Shown here: in pieces, positions 1 to 8,848 of the stretch
Layout: each line of letters starts with the position of its first letter
How positions within the stretch are numbered: the stretch's first letter is position 1
Origin: Lachnospiraceae bacterium
GTDB taxonomy: Bacteria; Bacillota; Clostridia; Lachnospirales; Lachnospiraceae
Assembly: GCA_017472605.1 (NCBI GenBank)
Contig: JAFUPV010000020.1
Location: forward strand, 1 to 52,612
DNA length: 52,612 nt
Direction of reading: 5' to 3'
Made by a program: the position numbers and the translations under genes
The notes under the pieces: model-generated
Told to the model about the DNA's origin: nothing
What the model saw: only the letters and a program-made list of their open reading frames with translations
Databases searched by the model: none

Positions 1-1722
1 CGTCAGCTTCACTGCTTTGATGATCACACTGGAATCCGCTTCATCCCAGGAAGCATTGACATACAGCGGTTCAACAAAAACCGTTTCCGCATCATAGGAC
101 ACCCCGCGCACATTCATGTGCTGCAGCTTCTCCGGCAGTTCGATTACCATTCCCCGGGCACCTGTGCACTCCACGTTCACGCTGTGCGTCCCGCAGTGAT
201 TCATCAGAAGCTTATGTACATAGTAGTTTGCCGTTCCGAAGGCATGAGATGCATCAAAATAAATCAGGTTTGCAATCCACTGTTTTTTATGCACATTGCA
301 GAGAAGCGGCGCATAGCAGACCATCTGTACCAGATCCGCATTCTTTTCCAGCTCCAGCAGATATGCAGCCTCCGCCAGCGCATTAAAGAAGGTATTTGCA
401 AGGGATGCCACTTCTCCCACCATTACTTTTGGTCCGGTTCTGTCATAGGAATCGTAGCGGTGAATGTTTGTAAGGAGCCACTCCGGATGCTGATAATAAT
501 GCTCATCAATCAGATCGGAACCATTTTTTCTGGCATTCTCCCATCCGCGCTTTGCATCCTCACTGTCCAGATAGACACCGGCCGTATTGATCAGCCGGAT
601 ATCCGGATATGCGTTTCGAACGGCACGATGGATCCGGTCATAGCGGTCCCAGAAGCCAGCACCTTCCTCCTCGTTGCCAATGGCAAGATCGTTCAGTCCA
701 AACGGCTCCGGATGGCCGAGGGCGATCCGTTTTGCACCCCATTCTGTGTCCGGACCACCGTTCGCAAATTCAATCAGATCCAGCGCATCGTCGATCCACG
801 GCTGCATTTCATCCAGCGGCACTCCCATCCCGGTATGCGGATCATAGCCTGCCGCAAGCACAGGAACCGGCTCCGCGCCCAGGTCTTCACAAAACTGAAA
901 GAACTCGTAATACCCCAGTCCAAAGGTCTGATGCCCTCTCCAGCGAATCGATTTTGCCGCACGTTCCTCCACCGGTCCAAGAGTATTTTTCCATCGGTAC
1001 ATGGCATTGCGGTCCTCTTCATTCAGCGAGCCGACATGCATGGCACAGCCGCCCGGAAAGCGCAGAAACCGCGGTTTCAGTTCCGCGATCATTTTTGCCA
1101 GATCATTTCGAAGCCCATTTTGATGGCCGCAGAACGTATCGCAGGGGAACAGGGAGACAAAATCAAGAGAAAGCTTTCCTGTCGTTTCAGATCCGATGAA
1201 AAGCCTTGCTGTTTCGTCGGTCTGTCCGGCGCAAATCTGGAATTCACAGGATTTCCACTCCCTGGAGTCAATCTGCACCGGTTTTCTGTAAAAAATCCGG
1301 CCCTCCTTCGATTCCAGCGCAATGTAACAGGACATGCTCCGGCTGCTTCTTGCCGTAAAACGAAGACGATACTTCTCCCCTGCAAAAATCGGAATCCCGG
1401 TGTAAAAGCCGGTATTGCGGATCCCTGCCTTTCCATCTACGGATTCAAAATCCATGACAAGATGATGGGGATTTTTCGCGTTTACAGGATCCTTCGTCTG
1501 AACGGAAACGCTGACCTTTGATTTTCCCTCGGCAACCATCTCCCATGCGGTCATCGCATCGCAGTCCGGCCCGTCCATCGGGCAGAATTCAAACGCGCGA
1601 TTCTGAACCATCTCCGCATACAGCCCGCCGTCTCCCGCATTGCTGATGTCTTCAAAAAATATCCCATACATCCGCTCCAGGCTGTGCTTCCTTTCCTGCG
1701 GATGTACAATAATCTGCTTCAT
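1..1722 (-). CDS. alpha-L-arabinofuranosidase, GH51 (3' end outside window)
   Basis: The reading frame opens at an ATG (1722) behind a GGGGGGAG ribosome site and stays open for 574 codons to the window edge, so the C-terminus is missing. The N-terminus (KQIIVHPQERKHSL..GIFFEDISNAGDGGLYAEM) is typical of GH51 enzymes that release terminal L-arabinose from arabinan or arabinoxylan. A carbohydrate-binding-like insert lies at about residues 60-190. The acid/base Glu is in the IGNEE motif (about E351) and the nucleophile in VMVGEVAS (about E437). No signal peptide is present, so the enzyme should be cytoplasmic and act on imported oligosaccharides. It is the last gene seen of the glycan cluster. 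Family assignment is firm; exact substrate is inferred. Confidence 0.92.
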   Translation of the reverse strand, partial: MKQIIVHPQERKHSLERMYGIFFEDISNAGDGGLYAEMVQNRAFEFCPMDGPDCDAMTAWEMVAEGKSKVSVSVQTKDPVNAKNPHHLVMDFESVDGKAGIRNTGFYTGIPIFAGEKYRLRFTARSSRSMSCYIALESKEGRIFYRKPVQIDSREWKSCEFQICAGQTDETARLFIGSETTGKLSLDFVSLFPCDTFCGHQNGLRNDLAKMIAELKPRFLRFPGGCAMHVGSLNEEDRNAMYRWKNTLGPVEERAAKSIRWRGHQTFGLGYYEFFQFCEDLGAEPVPVLAAGYDPHTGMGVPLDEMQPWIDDALDLIEFANGGPDTEWGAKRIALGHPEPFGLNDLAIGNEEEGAGFWDRYDRIHRAVRNAYPDIRLINTAGVYLDSEDAKRGWENARKNGSDLIDEHYYQHPEWLLTNIHRYDSYDRTGPKVMVGEVASLANTFFNALAEAAYLLELEKNADLVQMVCYAPLLCNVHKKQWIANLIYFDASHAFGTANYYVHKLLMNHCGTHSVNVECTGARGMVIELPEKLQHMNVRGVSYDAETVFVEPLYVNASWDEADSSVIIKAVKLT

Positions 1723-1746
1723 TCCTGTGCTCCCCCCTTTTTCCTG

Positions 1747-2162
1747 TCATTCTGCTTCTGACAAATTCCGCACGCAGACATCCAGTTCCGGATTCAGACT
1801 GTGCAGTTTTGGTACGAACCCGGCCGCACCATTTCCATTGACAGAAATCCCTTTCGTCTTTCCCGCATACAGATCAAAATCATTATCAGACAGTTCCTTA
1901 CCACACTGTAAATATAGCCGATCACAATCGCCTTGGAACAGGACCGCAGCACACAATTGGTGATCACGACATCCTCACAGGGCTTTTCCCAGTTGGTAAT
2001 CCCGGACAGCGCGATGCAGTCATCACCGCCGGAAATGTTACAGTCGGAAATGACCACGCCTTTGCAGCTGCACAGATGAATTCCATCGTCATTGGGAACG
2101 TAATCCGTTACTTTTATCATTCTGGCACTCCTTTCGCCAATGGCACTTCGCCCATCAGGCAA
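1747..2162 (-). pseudogene. GH28 polygalacturonase-like remnant, frameshifted
   Basis: The first frame (from about 2162, or the ATG at 2120 behind GGAG) carries GH28 beta-helix motifs: NDDGIHLCS, GGDDCIALSGITNW and RSCSKAIVIGY. Near 1890-1910 the coherent sequence appears to move to another minus-strand frame that runs LYAGKTKGISVNG to a stop at 1747. A full GH28 enzyme has about 400 or more residues; here the whole N-terminal part is missing and only about 140 codons remain. It sits between the GH92 terminator and the GH51 gene. I read it as a decayed pectin-degrading gene. The exact frameshift point is uncertain, and the second frame may simply be chance. Confidence 0.55.
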
Positions 2163-2170
2163 TTGTCTTT

Positions 2171-2214
2171 AAAAAGCATTAGAGGAAATGCTTCTGATCT
2201 GCATCCCTCTAATG
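2171..2214 (-). terminator. Rho-independent terminator of the GH92 gene
   Basis: A perfect 9-bp inverted repeat (CATTAGAGG at 2177-2185 with CCTCTAATG at 2206-2214), extended by an inner ATGC/GCAT pairing, is followed on the minus strand by CTTTTT. It lies 40 bases after the GH92 stop codon. Confidence 0.75.
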
Positions 2215-2253
2215 TTAAATTTCTGTCATGTTGTGCATTCTGCGTCCATCGGT

Positions 2254-4398
2254 TTATTTCTGATAGAACGTAATTACATTCGCTTTCAGCAATTCCTCAT
2301 GGGAAATCTTCTGAACGGCGTCCTTTGAACCGTCCACCGATACGGTAAGTCCCTGATAGTCATTTCCGCTGTTCAACCGGTTCTCAATCTCCAGCACATT
2401 TCCGTTCCAGAGGTGAACCTTCGCATGCTCTGCGCTGCACGCACCAAACACATATTCCGCGTCACCAGGGCAAACAGGATACATACCAAGCACACTGAAC
2501 ACATACCAGGCACCCATGGAACCGTTGTCCTCGTCGCCCGGGAATCCCTTGGCATCGCTGCTGAAGCCTTCGCTGATCATCCGGTTTACCCAGTGAGCCG
2601 TCTTTTCCGGATAGCCGATCATTGCATAGAGATAGGGCACATGGAAACTTGGCTGGTTGGAAATCGCACACTGGCCGAAGTCCGCTCTTGCCATCTCTGT
2701 CATCTCATGGATCTCCGTGTAATAGGTTCCAATCTCATAGATCGGCGGTGTAGCAAACAGCTCATCCAGCTTCGCCGCAAATCCTTCCTTTCCGCCATAA
2801 AGCGCTGCAAGCCCCTCTACATCATGGAACACAGAGAAGCCATTCTGCCATGCGCCGCCCTCACAGTATTCCGATCCCCAGGAGAACGGTGAGAAATTCT
2901 CTTTCCAGCTGCCGTCTTCTTTTCTTCCGTGGATGAATCCAACAGACTCGTCATAGAGAAGCCGGTAATTCTTCGAGCGGGCATCATATTTCTCAGCCAG
3001 TTCCGACAGTCCCATCTTCTCGGCCAGTCTCGCGATGCAGTAATCACAGTAGTAAGCATCCAGCGAATTGTTTACGCTCTCATGGTACTTATCACAGGGA
3101 ACGTAGCCTTTTTCCTTGTAATCCTGCACGCCAATGCGGCCATGGAGCGGTGTACCGCTGGATTCCTCCGCATTTTTCCTCATGCCCCCCAGCGCCAGCT
3201 TCATCTGCTCGTCCGTCAGGATTCCCTTTACTCCCGCGTCTGCCAGAACCGCGTCAATCAGCGTTCCCGGCATCATTCCTCTCTCGCCCGGTGACAGCCA
3301 CTTGGGCAGCCAGCCCTCGTCCTTATAGAAATTGAAGAAGCCTTCCAGCATTTCTTTCATTTTATCCGGGATCAGCAGGGTAAACAGCGGGAAGAGGCTG
3401 CGGTAGGTATCCCAGAATCCGTTATCCGTGTACATGATTCCCTCTTTCATGGAACCGTCTTTTGTGCAGTAATAAACCGGTTTTCCGTTTTTATCATACT
3501 CAAAGAAGGCACGGGGATAGAGGAAGCAGCGGTAGAAACAGGAATAGAAGGTCTTCATCCGTTCTTCCGTATCGGTAATCTCAATCTTCGAAAGCAGCTC
3601 ATTCCACTGTGCCCGCGTCGCCCCTTTGATCTCGTCAAAGGTCTTTTCGCCCACTTCACGGATCGTGCTTTCCTTCGCCAGCTCGACGGACAGATAGGAG
3701 GTTCCAAGAACCGCCTTCAGTTCCTCTCCAGCCGGCAGGTCAAAGGCGATGTTGATGCCGACACCTCTTCCGCTTCCGGTAAGACCGCTTTCTCTCTTTC
3801 CTTCCCGCTTTGTGATCCAGGTTTCCTCCACGTTGACCGGACGATCAAACTTTATGTAGAAATACATCTTGAAATCGTCTCTTGCTCCGTCTCCGTGGGC
3901 ACTGACATAGCCGCTCAGCTCACCGGTCTCCGGATTCAGCGCAACACTCGTCTCACAGTCAGACGGGAGAACAGCAAAGCGCGGTGTTTCACTGACATCC
4001 CAGGTCGTGGTGATCATGGCGCAGCGCTCGGTCGGTGCCACGCACATTTTTGCGCGGTAGCGTTTGAAATAGATTTCCAGGGATGCCGGATCCATTGCAA
4101 TTTCCTGAAAACTGGAGGTTCTGGAATCCTCATGAATGATCACTTTTCCTGTCTGCGGCATGAAAATCAGCTGACCATAGTCACCGATCCACGGACTTGG
4201 CTGATGGGTCAGACGGATTCCCTCTGCCTGCATGCTTGTCGGATGGTAAAACCATCCGCTGCCGCTTCCTCTTGTCTGAAGGGCAAAGGCATTCATGCCA
4301 AAGGGTCTTGTTACCAGAGGAAGGGTGTTTCCGTAGGAACATTTGTACTCGGAAAACGTACCCTGCTTAATATTTACATAAGATGTGTAGTCAATCAT
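2254..4398 (-). CDS. GH92 family alpha-mannosidase, intracellular
   Basis: A 714-residue protein with GH92 hallmarks: an N-terminal sandwich domain beginning YTSYVNIKQGT..GNTLP, the segment YTDNGFWDTYRSLFPL and the C-terminal GDEDNGSMGAWYVFS block. GH92 enzymes are calcium-dependent inverting exo-alpha-mannosidases acting on N-glycan or yeast-type mannans. A GTG at 4407 is possible, but the ATG at 4398 lies 8 bases after AGGAG and is preferred. There is no signal peptide, unlike the secreted GH92 enzymes of Bacteroidetes. It follows the GH2 gene in the same direction and ends at its own terminator. Linkage specificity cannot be told from sequence alone. Confidence 0.93.
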   Translation of the reverse strand: MIDYTSYVNIKQGTFSEYKCSYGNTLPLVTRPFGMNAFALQTRGSGSGWFYHPTSMQAEGIRLTHQPSPWIGDYGQLIFMPQTGKVIIHEDSRTSSFQEIAMDPASLEIYFKRYRAKMCVAPTERCAMITTTWDVSETPRFAVLPSDCETSVALNPETGELSGYVSAHGDGARDDFKMYFYIKFDRPVNVEETWITKREGKRESGLTGSGRGVGINIAFDLPAGEELKAVLGTSYLSVELAKESTIREVGEKTFDEIKGATRAQWNELLSKIEITDTEERMKTFYSCFYRCFLYPRAFFEYDKNGKPVYYCTKDGSMKEGIMYTDNGFWDTYRSLFPLFTLLIPDKMKEMLEGFFNFYKDEGWLPKWLSPGERGMMPGTLIDAVLADAGVKGILTDEQMKLALGGMRKNAEESSGTPLHGRIGVQDYKEKGYVPCDKYHESVNNSLDAYYCDYCIARLAEKMGLSELAEKYDARSKNYRLLYDESVGFIHGRKEDGSWKENFSPFSWGSEYCEGGAWQNGFSVFHDVEGLAALYGGKEGFAAKLDELFATPPIYEIGTYYTEIHEMTEMARADFGQCAISNQPSFHVPYLYAMIGYPEKTAHWVNRMISEGFSSDAKGFPGDEDNGSMGAWYVFSVLGMYPVCPGDAEYVFGACSAEHAKVHLWNGNVLEIENRLNSGNDYQGLTVSVDGSKDAVQKISHEELLKANVITFYQK

Positions 4399-4533
4399 AT
4401 CATTCACTCCTATCCTGATGTTTTCTTCTCACAGACCTTTCGGTCTGCCGCCCCGGACATTCGCCCAAAGGTCATCAAACCGGATCCGGTCACTCCACTT
4501 CCGGCAGCTGTTTCCTTTTTCCAGTCAGATCTA

Positions 4534-6273
4534 TTATACCTCAATAGCCGCTGTTTGTGTATTAATTTTCTTGAAAATTTCCGGATCAAATTTCGGTTTT
4601 CTGTCATAAGTGTACAAACCGTTCACTTCCTGCTCAATGTCATAGAGCTGGGTATAGCAGAAGCCCATGATGTAAGGATTAGAAAGCAGACATTCGGTCA
4701 GCCCTTTGTATCTGGCAAGAAACTCTTCTTCTGTTTTCGGTGCTTCGCCATATCCCCATGCCGACGCATTGGTCTGTGCCACATCCCACTTGATTCCGCC
4801 GTATTCACTGATAAACACCGGCATTCCCTTAATATAATGCTGTCTGTGAGCGTGATCGTCACGAAGCTCGCCTCCATGTTTGAATTCCTCATAGTAGGAA
4901 GCAAACTGATTCACATCCTGATTATAGTTGTGAACATCGTAGATATCCGTCTCCACATGGAAATTACCGCTGGTATCAATACACGGTCTTGTATGATCCA
5001 GACTCTTTGTCAGGCGATAAATCATCCGGAGCGTTTCATCATACTGTTTTCTTCCGTCATAGTCCCAGGTTTCATTAAACGGACACCATCCGATAATAGC
5101 CGGATGATTGTAATCTCTGTCTACCGCTTCCAGCCACTCTCTCATGAAAACATGGAGGGCTGCGGGACTGGACAGATCAAGTCCCCAGTTTGCGTGCTCT
5201 CCCCAGACAAGGTAACCAAGTCTGTCGCAGTGATACAGAAATCTCGGTTCAAAGATCTTCTCATGCAGTCTTGCTCCATTAAATCCCAGTCCCATGGAAA
5301 TCTGAATGTCGTTGATCAAATCCTCCTCCGTCGGTGCGGTATAAATGCCATCCATGTAGAAGCCCTGATCAAGAACCGTTCTCTGGAAGAGCGGCTTTCC
5401 ATTGAGAAGGAATTTATATCCGTCGAGACGCACTTCACGAAGACCGGCATAGCTCTTTATCAGGTCGCGTCCCTCCTCATTGCTCAGCTCCAGCTCCAGA
5501 TCATACAGCCGTCCGCAGCCTGCTTCCCACAGATGGATTTCATCCAGCTTCACCGCCAGTCTCACATTGCCGCAGCAGGCATTTGACACCTTTGTTTCCG
5601 CGCTTCCGCACAGTTTTCCCTCATAGAATGCACGGACAGAAAACGTTCCGTTTCCAATGATATCCGCTGCGACATAAAGCAGCCCATTGGTAATATCCGG
5701 CTCATATTTCACCTGCTTCACGTAGCTCTTCGGCATAAACTCCAGCCAGACCGTCTGCCAGATTCCAGTCGTTCTTGTATAGTCACAGCCAAAGGAGTAA
5801 TGTCTGGAACTCTGCTTTCCCTTAGGCTGGCAGCCGCTTCGGTTATCATCCTCCGCGTAAACAACAATTTCATTGGTTCCCTCTTTCAGGAATTTCGTTA
5901 CATCCAGCGCGAAGGACGAATAGCCGCCCTGATGACTTCCTGCCTCCTGGCCGTTCACATAGATCACCGACTGGTAATCAACCGCTCCGAAATGAAGCAG
6001 CGCGGTACCTCTTATCTGTTCCTTTGTCAGTTCCACAGAACGTCTGTACCATACCGCCGGAATGAAATCCTTATATTCAATTCCGCTCAATTTGCTTTCC
6101 GGGCAGAACGGAACAAGAATTTTCTTTGTGTATACTCCGTTCGTTTCGAAATTTCTGTCCCGTCCGCTTCTGCCAAAATCAAACTCAAACTCCCACTCGC
6201 CATTCAGATTCATCCACTCTGCACGCTCCATCTGCGGAGCCGGATGCTCCGGTCTTGGTATTCTATTCATCAT
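4534..6273 (-). CDS. GH2 family glycosidase (beta-galactosidase/glucuronidase-like)
   Basis: A 579-residue protein with the GH2 order: jelly-roll sugar-binding domain (WMNLNGEWEFEFDFG, VWYRRSVEL), Ig-like sandwich, then TIM barrel. The acid/base Glu is in WCPFNETW (E401 counted from 6273) and the nucleophile in FISEYGG (E490). It is short for a LacZ-type enzyme and lacks the C-terminal Bgal small-chain region. The frame is open upstream to 6384, but paired ATGs at 6273/6270 follow an AAAGGCGG ribosome site and precede the conserved start, so they are preferred. There is no signal peptide. Activity could be beta-galactosidase, beta-glucuronidase or beta-mannosidase; the mannan-type neighbours (GH26, GH92) favour the last, as inference. 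Confidence 0.88.
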   Translation of the reverse strand: MMNRIPRPEHPAPQMERAEWMNLNGEWEFEFDFGRSGRDRNFETNGVYTKKILVPFCPESKLSGIEYKDFIPAVWYRRSVELTKEQIRGTALLHFGAVDYQSVIYVNGQEAGSHQGGYSSFALDVTKFLKEGTNEIVVYAEDDNRSGCQPKGKQSSRHYSFGCDYTRTTGIWQTVWLEFMPKSYVKQVKYEPDITNGLLYVAADIIGNGTFSVRAFYEGKLCGSAETKVSNACCGNVRLAVKLDEIHLWEAGCGRLYDLELELSNEEGRDLIKSYAGLREVRLDGYKFLLNGKPLFQRTVLDQGFYMDGIYTAPTEEDLINDIQISMGLGFNGARLHEKIFEPRFLYHCDRLGYLVWGEHANWGLDLSSPAALHVFMREWLEAVDRDYNHPAIIGWCPFNETWDYDGRKQYDETLRMIYRLTKSLDHTRPCIDTSGNFHVETDIYDVHNYNQDVNQFASYYEEFKHGGELRDDHAHRQHYIKGMPVFISEYGGIKWDVAQTNASAWGYGEAPKTEEEFLARYKGLTECLLSNPYIMGFCYTQLYDIEQEVNGLYTYDRKPKFDPEIFKKINTQTAAIEV

Positions 6274-6374
6274 TCTTTCCGCCTTTCTGACTGTTTTCTT
6301 TTTATAAAGTTCCAGGGACACTGCAGATTCCGTACTGCTTGCCTGCCCCCTGTTTTCCATCCTTCGTACCGTCA

Positions 6375-6404
6375 ATTCTAACATATCTCTTCCTGTCTTT
6401 TCAA
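6375..6404 (-). promoter_or_regulatory. promoter of the GH2-GH92 unit
   Basis: On the minus strand TTGAAA (6399-6404) and TAGAAT (6375-6380) are 18 bases apart. The -10 is extended (TGTTAGAAT). Transcription would start near 6368, giving a leader of about 95 bases before the GH2 start. Confidence 0.6.
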
Positions 6405-6717
6405 GTAATCTTCCAGTGAAATCTCAGATTATTCGATGAAATTGAGAAGAAACACGCTGCACGCGTAGATGGAACAGATCAGGGACAGAAGCTTCCCTCT
6501 GTCCCTGATCAGACCGGATCTTCCCGGTTATCCGCTTTCTTTTTTACTCAAAACACCAACGAACCGGCTCATGGACCACATCCCAGGAAACCGACCGGGT
6601 ATGGCTGCAGACGCTCTTCTTTCCGCAGGAAACATCCAGACGAATGTGCCTGTGACACATTCGGTCGGATTCTATCACGAGGATCACCTGGTGGCAGAAC
6701 CAACACCCTGCCTCTTT
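6405..6717. other. intergenic stretch with a 13-bp palindrome
   Basis: No convincing gene is present. A perfect 13-bp inverted repeat (GATCAGGGACAGA at 6477-6489, TCTGTCCCTGATC at 6498-6510, 8-base loop) has no T-run on either side, so it is not a standard terminator. An 84-codon open frame on the plus strand (6469-6723) covers the region but has no ribosome site and overlaps the end of the UroD-family gene. It may be a mobile or multi-copy intergenic repeat; I cannot confirm that here. Confidence 0.5.
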
Positions 6718-7701
6718 TTATAACTCGCTATCATCCATACTTCTTGCAGCTTCAATGACCCACTTAATATGCTTTATATCGATATCGTTCGGCAGACTGC
6801 AGTCCGGTCCAAGAATTACGCCCTTCTTTCCGGACTGACGGATCAGACGTCTTGTCTCTTCCTTAATCTCCGCTTCCGTTCCCTTGTAGAGAATGCCGCA
6901 CTTGCGGTTGTCAAAACCGCCCCATGCGGAAGATCCCGGAAACAGCTCTTTGATTCCGTTTGCATCCAGGTTATCTACATAAGCAGCCCAGCTGATACCG
7001 GCAGCCTGATATCCCTTCCAGCTTTCCATGCGGTTTGTGGTTCCCATTTCGTCCGCATCCCATCCGCAGCAGTGGACGATGTTGCAGTCGCTGAGAGAAT
7101 TCATGTAGTCCAGCAGATCCTGATCGCCAGGACGTACCCACGCATTATACTCTTCCAGTGTGAAACGTGTCTTCTCCGCATTCTGTACGCTGTAGAAGAT
7201 ACCGTCAACGCCTGCCTCTGTGATCAGCGCCTTGATCAGTGCCTTTACATCCTCCGCGATTACGCCGTAGGCATACATAACAGCCTTCGGATCCTCACGG
7301 ATGCACTCCATCATCATATCCCAGCCAACCGTCAGACGGAAAATAGACAGCGGGCAGAACAGGGTGTAGAAGGTACAGCACTCGCCGTTAACAGCCTCTA
7401 CGATCTTACGCGCACGCTCAACCTGTTCTTTCATGTACGGGTGATCCATGGTGATGTGCCTGATGTTGTAAAGCTCGGAAACATCCTGCAGATTCTTCAC
7501 GGTTTCCTCCGGCCATCCACAATAGCCATCACTGGAAATCTTGATGAAATCCACATCCGTTTCACGGTAAAACTTCAGATGTGCAGCTACCACATCCTCA
7601 CCGCGGTCCAACTCCGGTGTGTAGTGACGCCAGAAACAACCCGGCACGCAGTCTGGCTCCTGATTATGGAGCGCAGCCAAAACCCGTTCTCTTTTTGTCA
7701 T
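6718..7701 (-). CDS. uroporphyrinogen decarboxylase (UroD/MtaA-CmuA) family protein
   Basis: A 327-residue protein opening MTKRERVLAALHNQEPD, the usual start of the UroD superfamily TIM barrel (the family is normally 330-350 residues). Members act either in haem synthesis or as corrinoid/cobamide-dependent methyltransferases. A haem role is unlikely: no hem genes lie nearby, and the gene sits in a glycan cluster next to an aldo/keto reductase. Possible ligand-binding residues appear in NIVHCCGWD and WGGFDNRKCGILYKG. The ATG follows AGGAGG by 8 bases. It probably shares a transcript with the reductase, whose stop is 23 bases away. Function beyond the fold is unknown. Confidence 0.8.
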   Translation of the reverse strand: MTKRERVLAALHNQEPDCVPGCFWRHYTPELDRGEDVVAAHLKFYRETDVDFIKISSDGYCGWPEETVKNLQDVSELYNIRHITMDHPYMKEQVERARKIVEAVNGECCTFYTLFCPLSIFRLTVGWDMMMECIREDPKAVMYAYGVIAEDVKALIKALITEAGVDGIFYSVQNAEKTRFTLEEYNAWVRPGDQDLLDYMNSLSDCNIVHCCGWDADEMGTTNRMESWKGYQAAGISWAAYVDNLDANGIKELFPGSSAWGGFDNRKCGILYKGTEAEIKEETRRLIRQSGKKGVILGPDCSLPNDIDIKHIKWVIEAARSMDDSEL

Positions 7702-7724
7702 TGCAGCTTCCTCCTGTCATTTCT

Positions 7725-8720
7725 TTATGCTTCTTTTGCAATCTCGTCAATCTTGTTCTTTTCTTCGTCGGTAAACGTGGTATTCTTTAATGCACCGATG
7801 TTGTCAAGAATCTGGGACGGCTTGGAAGCGCCTACCAATACACTTGTTACGATACCGTCGCGAAGAATCCATGCAAGAGCCATCTCAGCCAGTGTCTGAC
7901 CCCGCTCAGCAGCCAGTGTATTCAGCTTTCTTACCTGTTCCAGACGCGCATCGGTCAGGGCACGTGCCTGCAGGAAACGGCCATCGGTTTTAATCCGGCT
8001 GTCTTCCGGAATTCCGTTCAGATAGCGATCCGTCAGAACACCCTGATTCAGCGGACTGAATGCAATGATTCCTTTCTTCAGCTTTGCGGAAGTTTCTTTC
8101 AGCCCATTGTTCTCAATGGTACGGTTGATCATGGAATAGCTGTTCTGATTAATAATGAACGGACACTTTAATTCATCCAGAATTGCCGTTGCCTTTTCCA
8201 GTGTTTTTCCATCATAGTTAGACAGACCGACATAGAGAGCCTTTCCGCTGGCAACAATCTGCGCCAGAGCTCCCATCGTCTCTTCCAGAGGCGTTTCCGG
8301 ATCCATGCGGTGATGATAGAAAATATCCACATACTCCAGTCCCATGCGTTTCAGACTCTGATCCAGGCTGGCAATCAGATATTTTCTGCTTCCGCCGTTT
8401 CCGCAAGGACCTTCCCACATATCATATCCCGCTTTTGTGCTGATGATCATCTCATCACGATACGCACCCATGTGGTCTTTTAAAATACGGCCAAAGTTGG
8501 ACTCGGCAGCGCCCGGAGCCGGACCATAGTTGTTTGCCAGGTCGAAATGGGTAATTCCATTGTCAAAGGCGGTGAAGCAAAGCTCTTTCATGTTTTCCAT
8601 GGACGCTTTGTCTCCAAAATTGTGCCACAATCCAAGAGAAACTGCTGGCAGCTGCAAGCCGCTGTTTCCGCAAAAATGATACTTCATTGACTGATAACGT
8701 GTTTTTTCTGCCTGATACAT
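7725..8720 (-). CDS. aldo/keto reductase, YghZ (glyceraldehyde-3-P reductase)-like
   Basis: A 331-residue NADPH-dependent aldo/keto reductase. The catalytic tetrad is visible: Asp and Tyr in HFDLANNYGPAPG, Lys in STKAGYDMW and His in DIFYHHRMD. The closest group I recognise is YghZ/GprA, which reduces L-glyceraldehyde 3-phosphate; GPCGNGGSRKYL fits that clade. The ATG at 8720 lies 7 bases after AAGGAG and is preferred to the overlapping GTG. It sits between GH26 and the UroD-family gene in the same direction, suggesting a role in handling a reducing sugar or a reactive aldehyde from the pathway (inference). Confidence 0.88.
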   Translation of the reverse strand: MYQAEKTRYQSMKYHFCGNSGLQLPAVSLGLWHNFGDKASMENMKELCFTAFDNGITHFDLANNYGPAPGAAESNFGRILKDHMGAYRDEMIISTKAGYDMWEGPCGNGGSRKYLIASLDQSLKRMGLEYVDIFYHHRMDPETPLEETMGALAQIVASGKALYVGLSNYDGKTLEKATAILDELKCPFIINQNSYSMINRTIENNGLKETSAKLKKGIIAFSPLNQGVLTDRYLNGIPEDSRIKTDGRFLQARALTDARLEQVRKLNTLAAERGQTLAEMALAWILRDGIVTSVLVGASKPSQILDNIGALKNTTFTDEEKNKIDEIAKEA

Positions 8721-8848
8721 CACATATCTCCTTTTCGTTCTTGATTTTTCCTGTAATTACTTTTGGTTCTTTCTTTTTCGCCGCTTCCGTTTCCACTGTC
8801 TTTCACACTGACGCCCGCCTTCTGCGCGAGCGCTTTTTTGTAAATGGA

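Noticed and set aside
118-1521. Long plus-strand open frame over the GH51 gene
   Set aside because: It lies opposite a frame with clear GH51 catalytic motifs and has no ribosome site or family resemblance.
4430-4446. CAGACC/GGTCTG hairpin between the GH2 and GH92 genes
   Set aside because: A short stem with no T-run on either strand; not supported as a terminator.
3895-5586. 563-codon plus-strand frame across the GH92 and GH2 genes
   Set aside because: Antisense to two well-supported enzymes and spanning their intergenic gap; amino-acid content is not protein-like.
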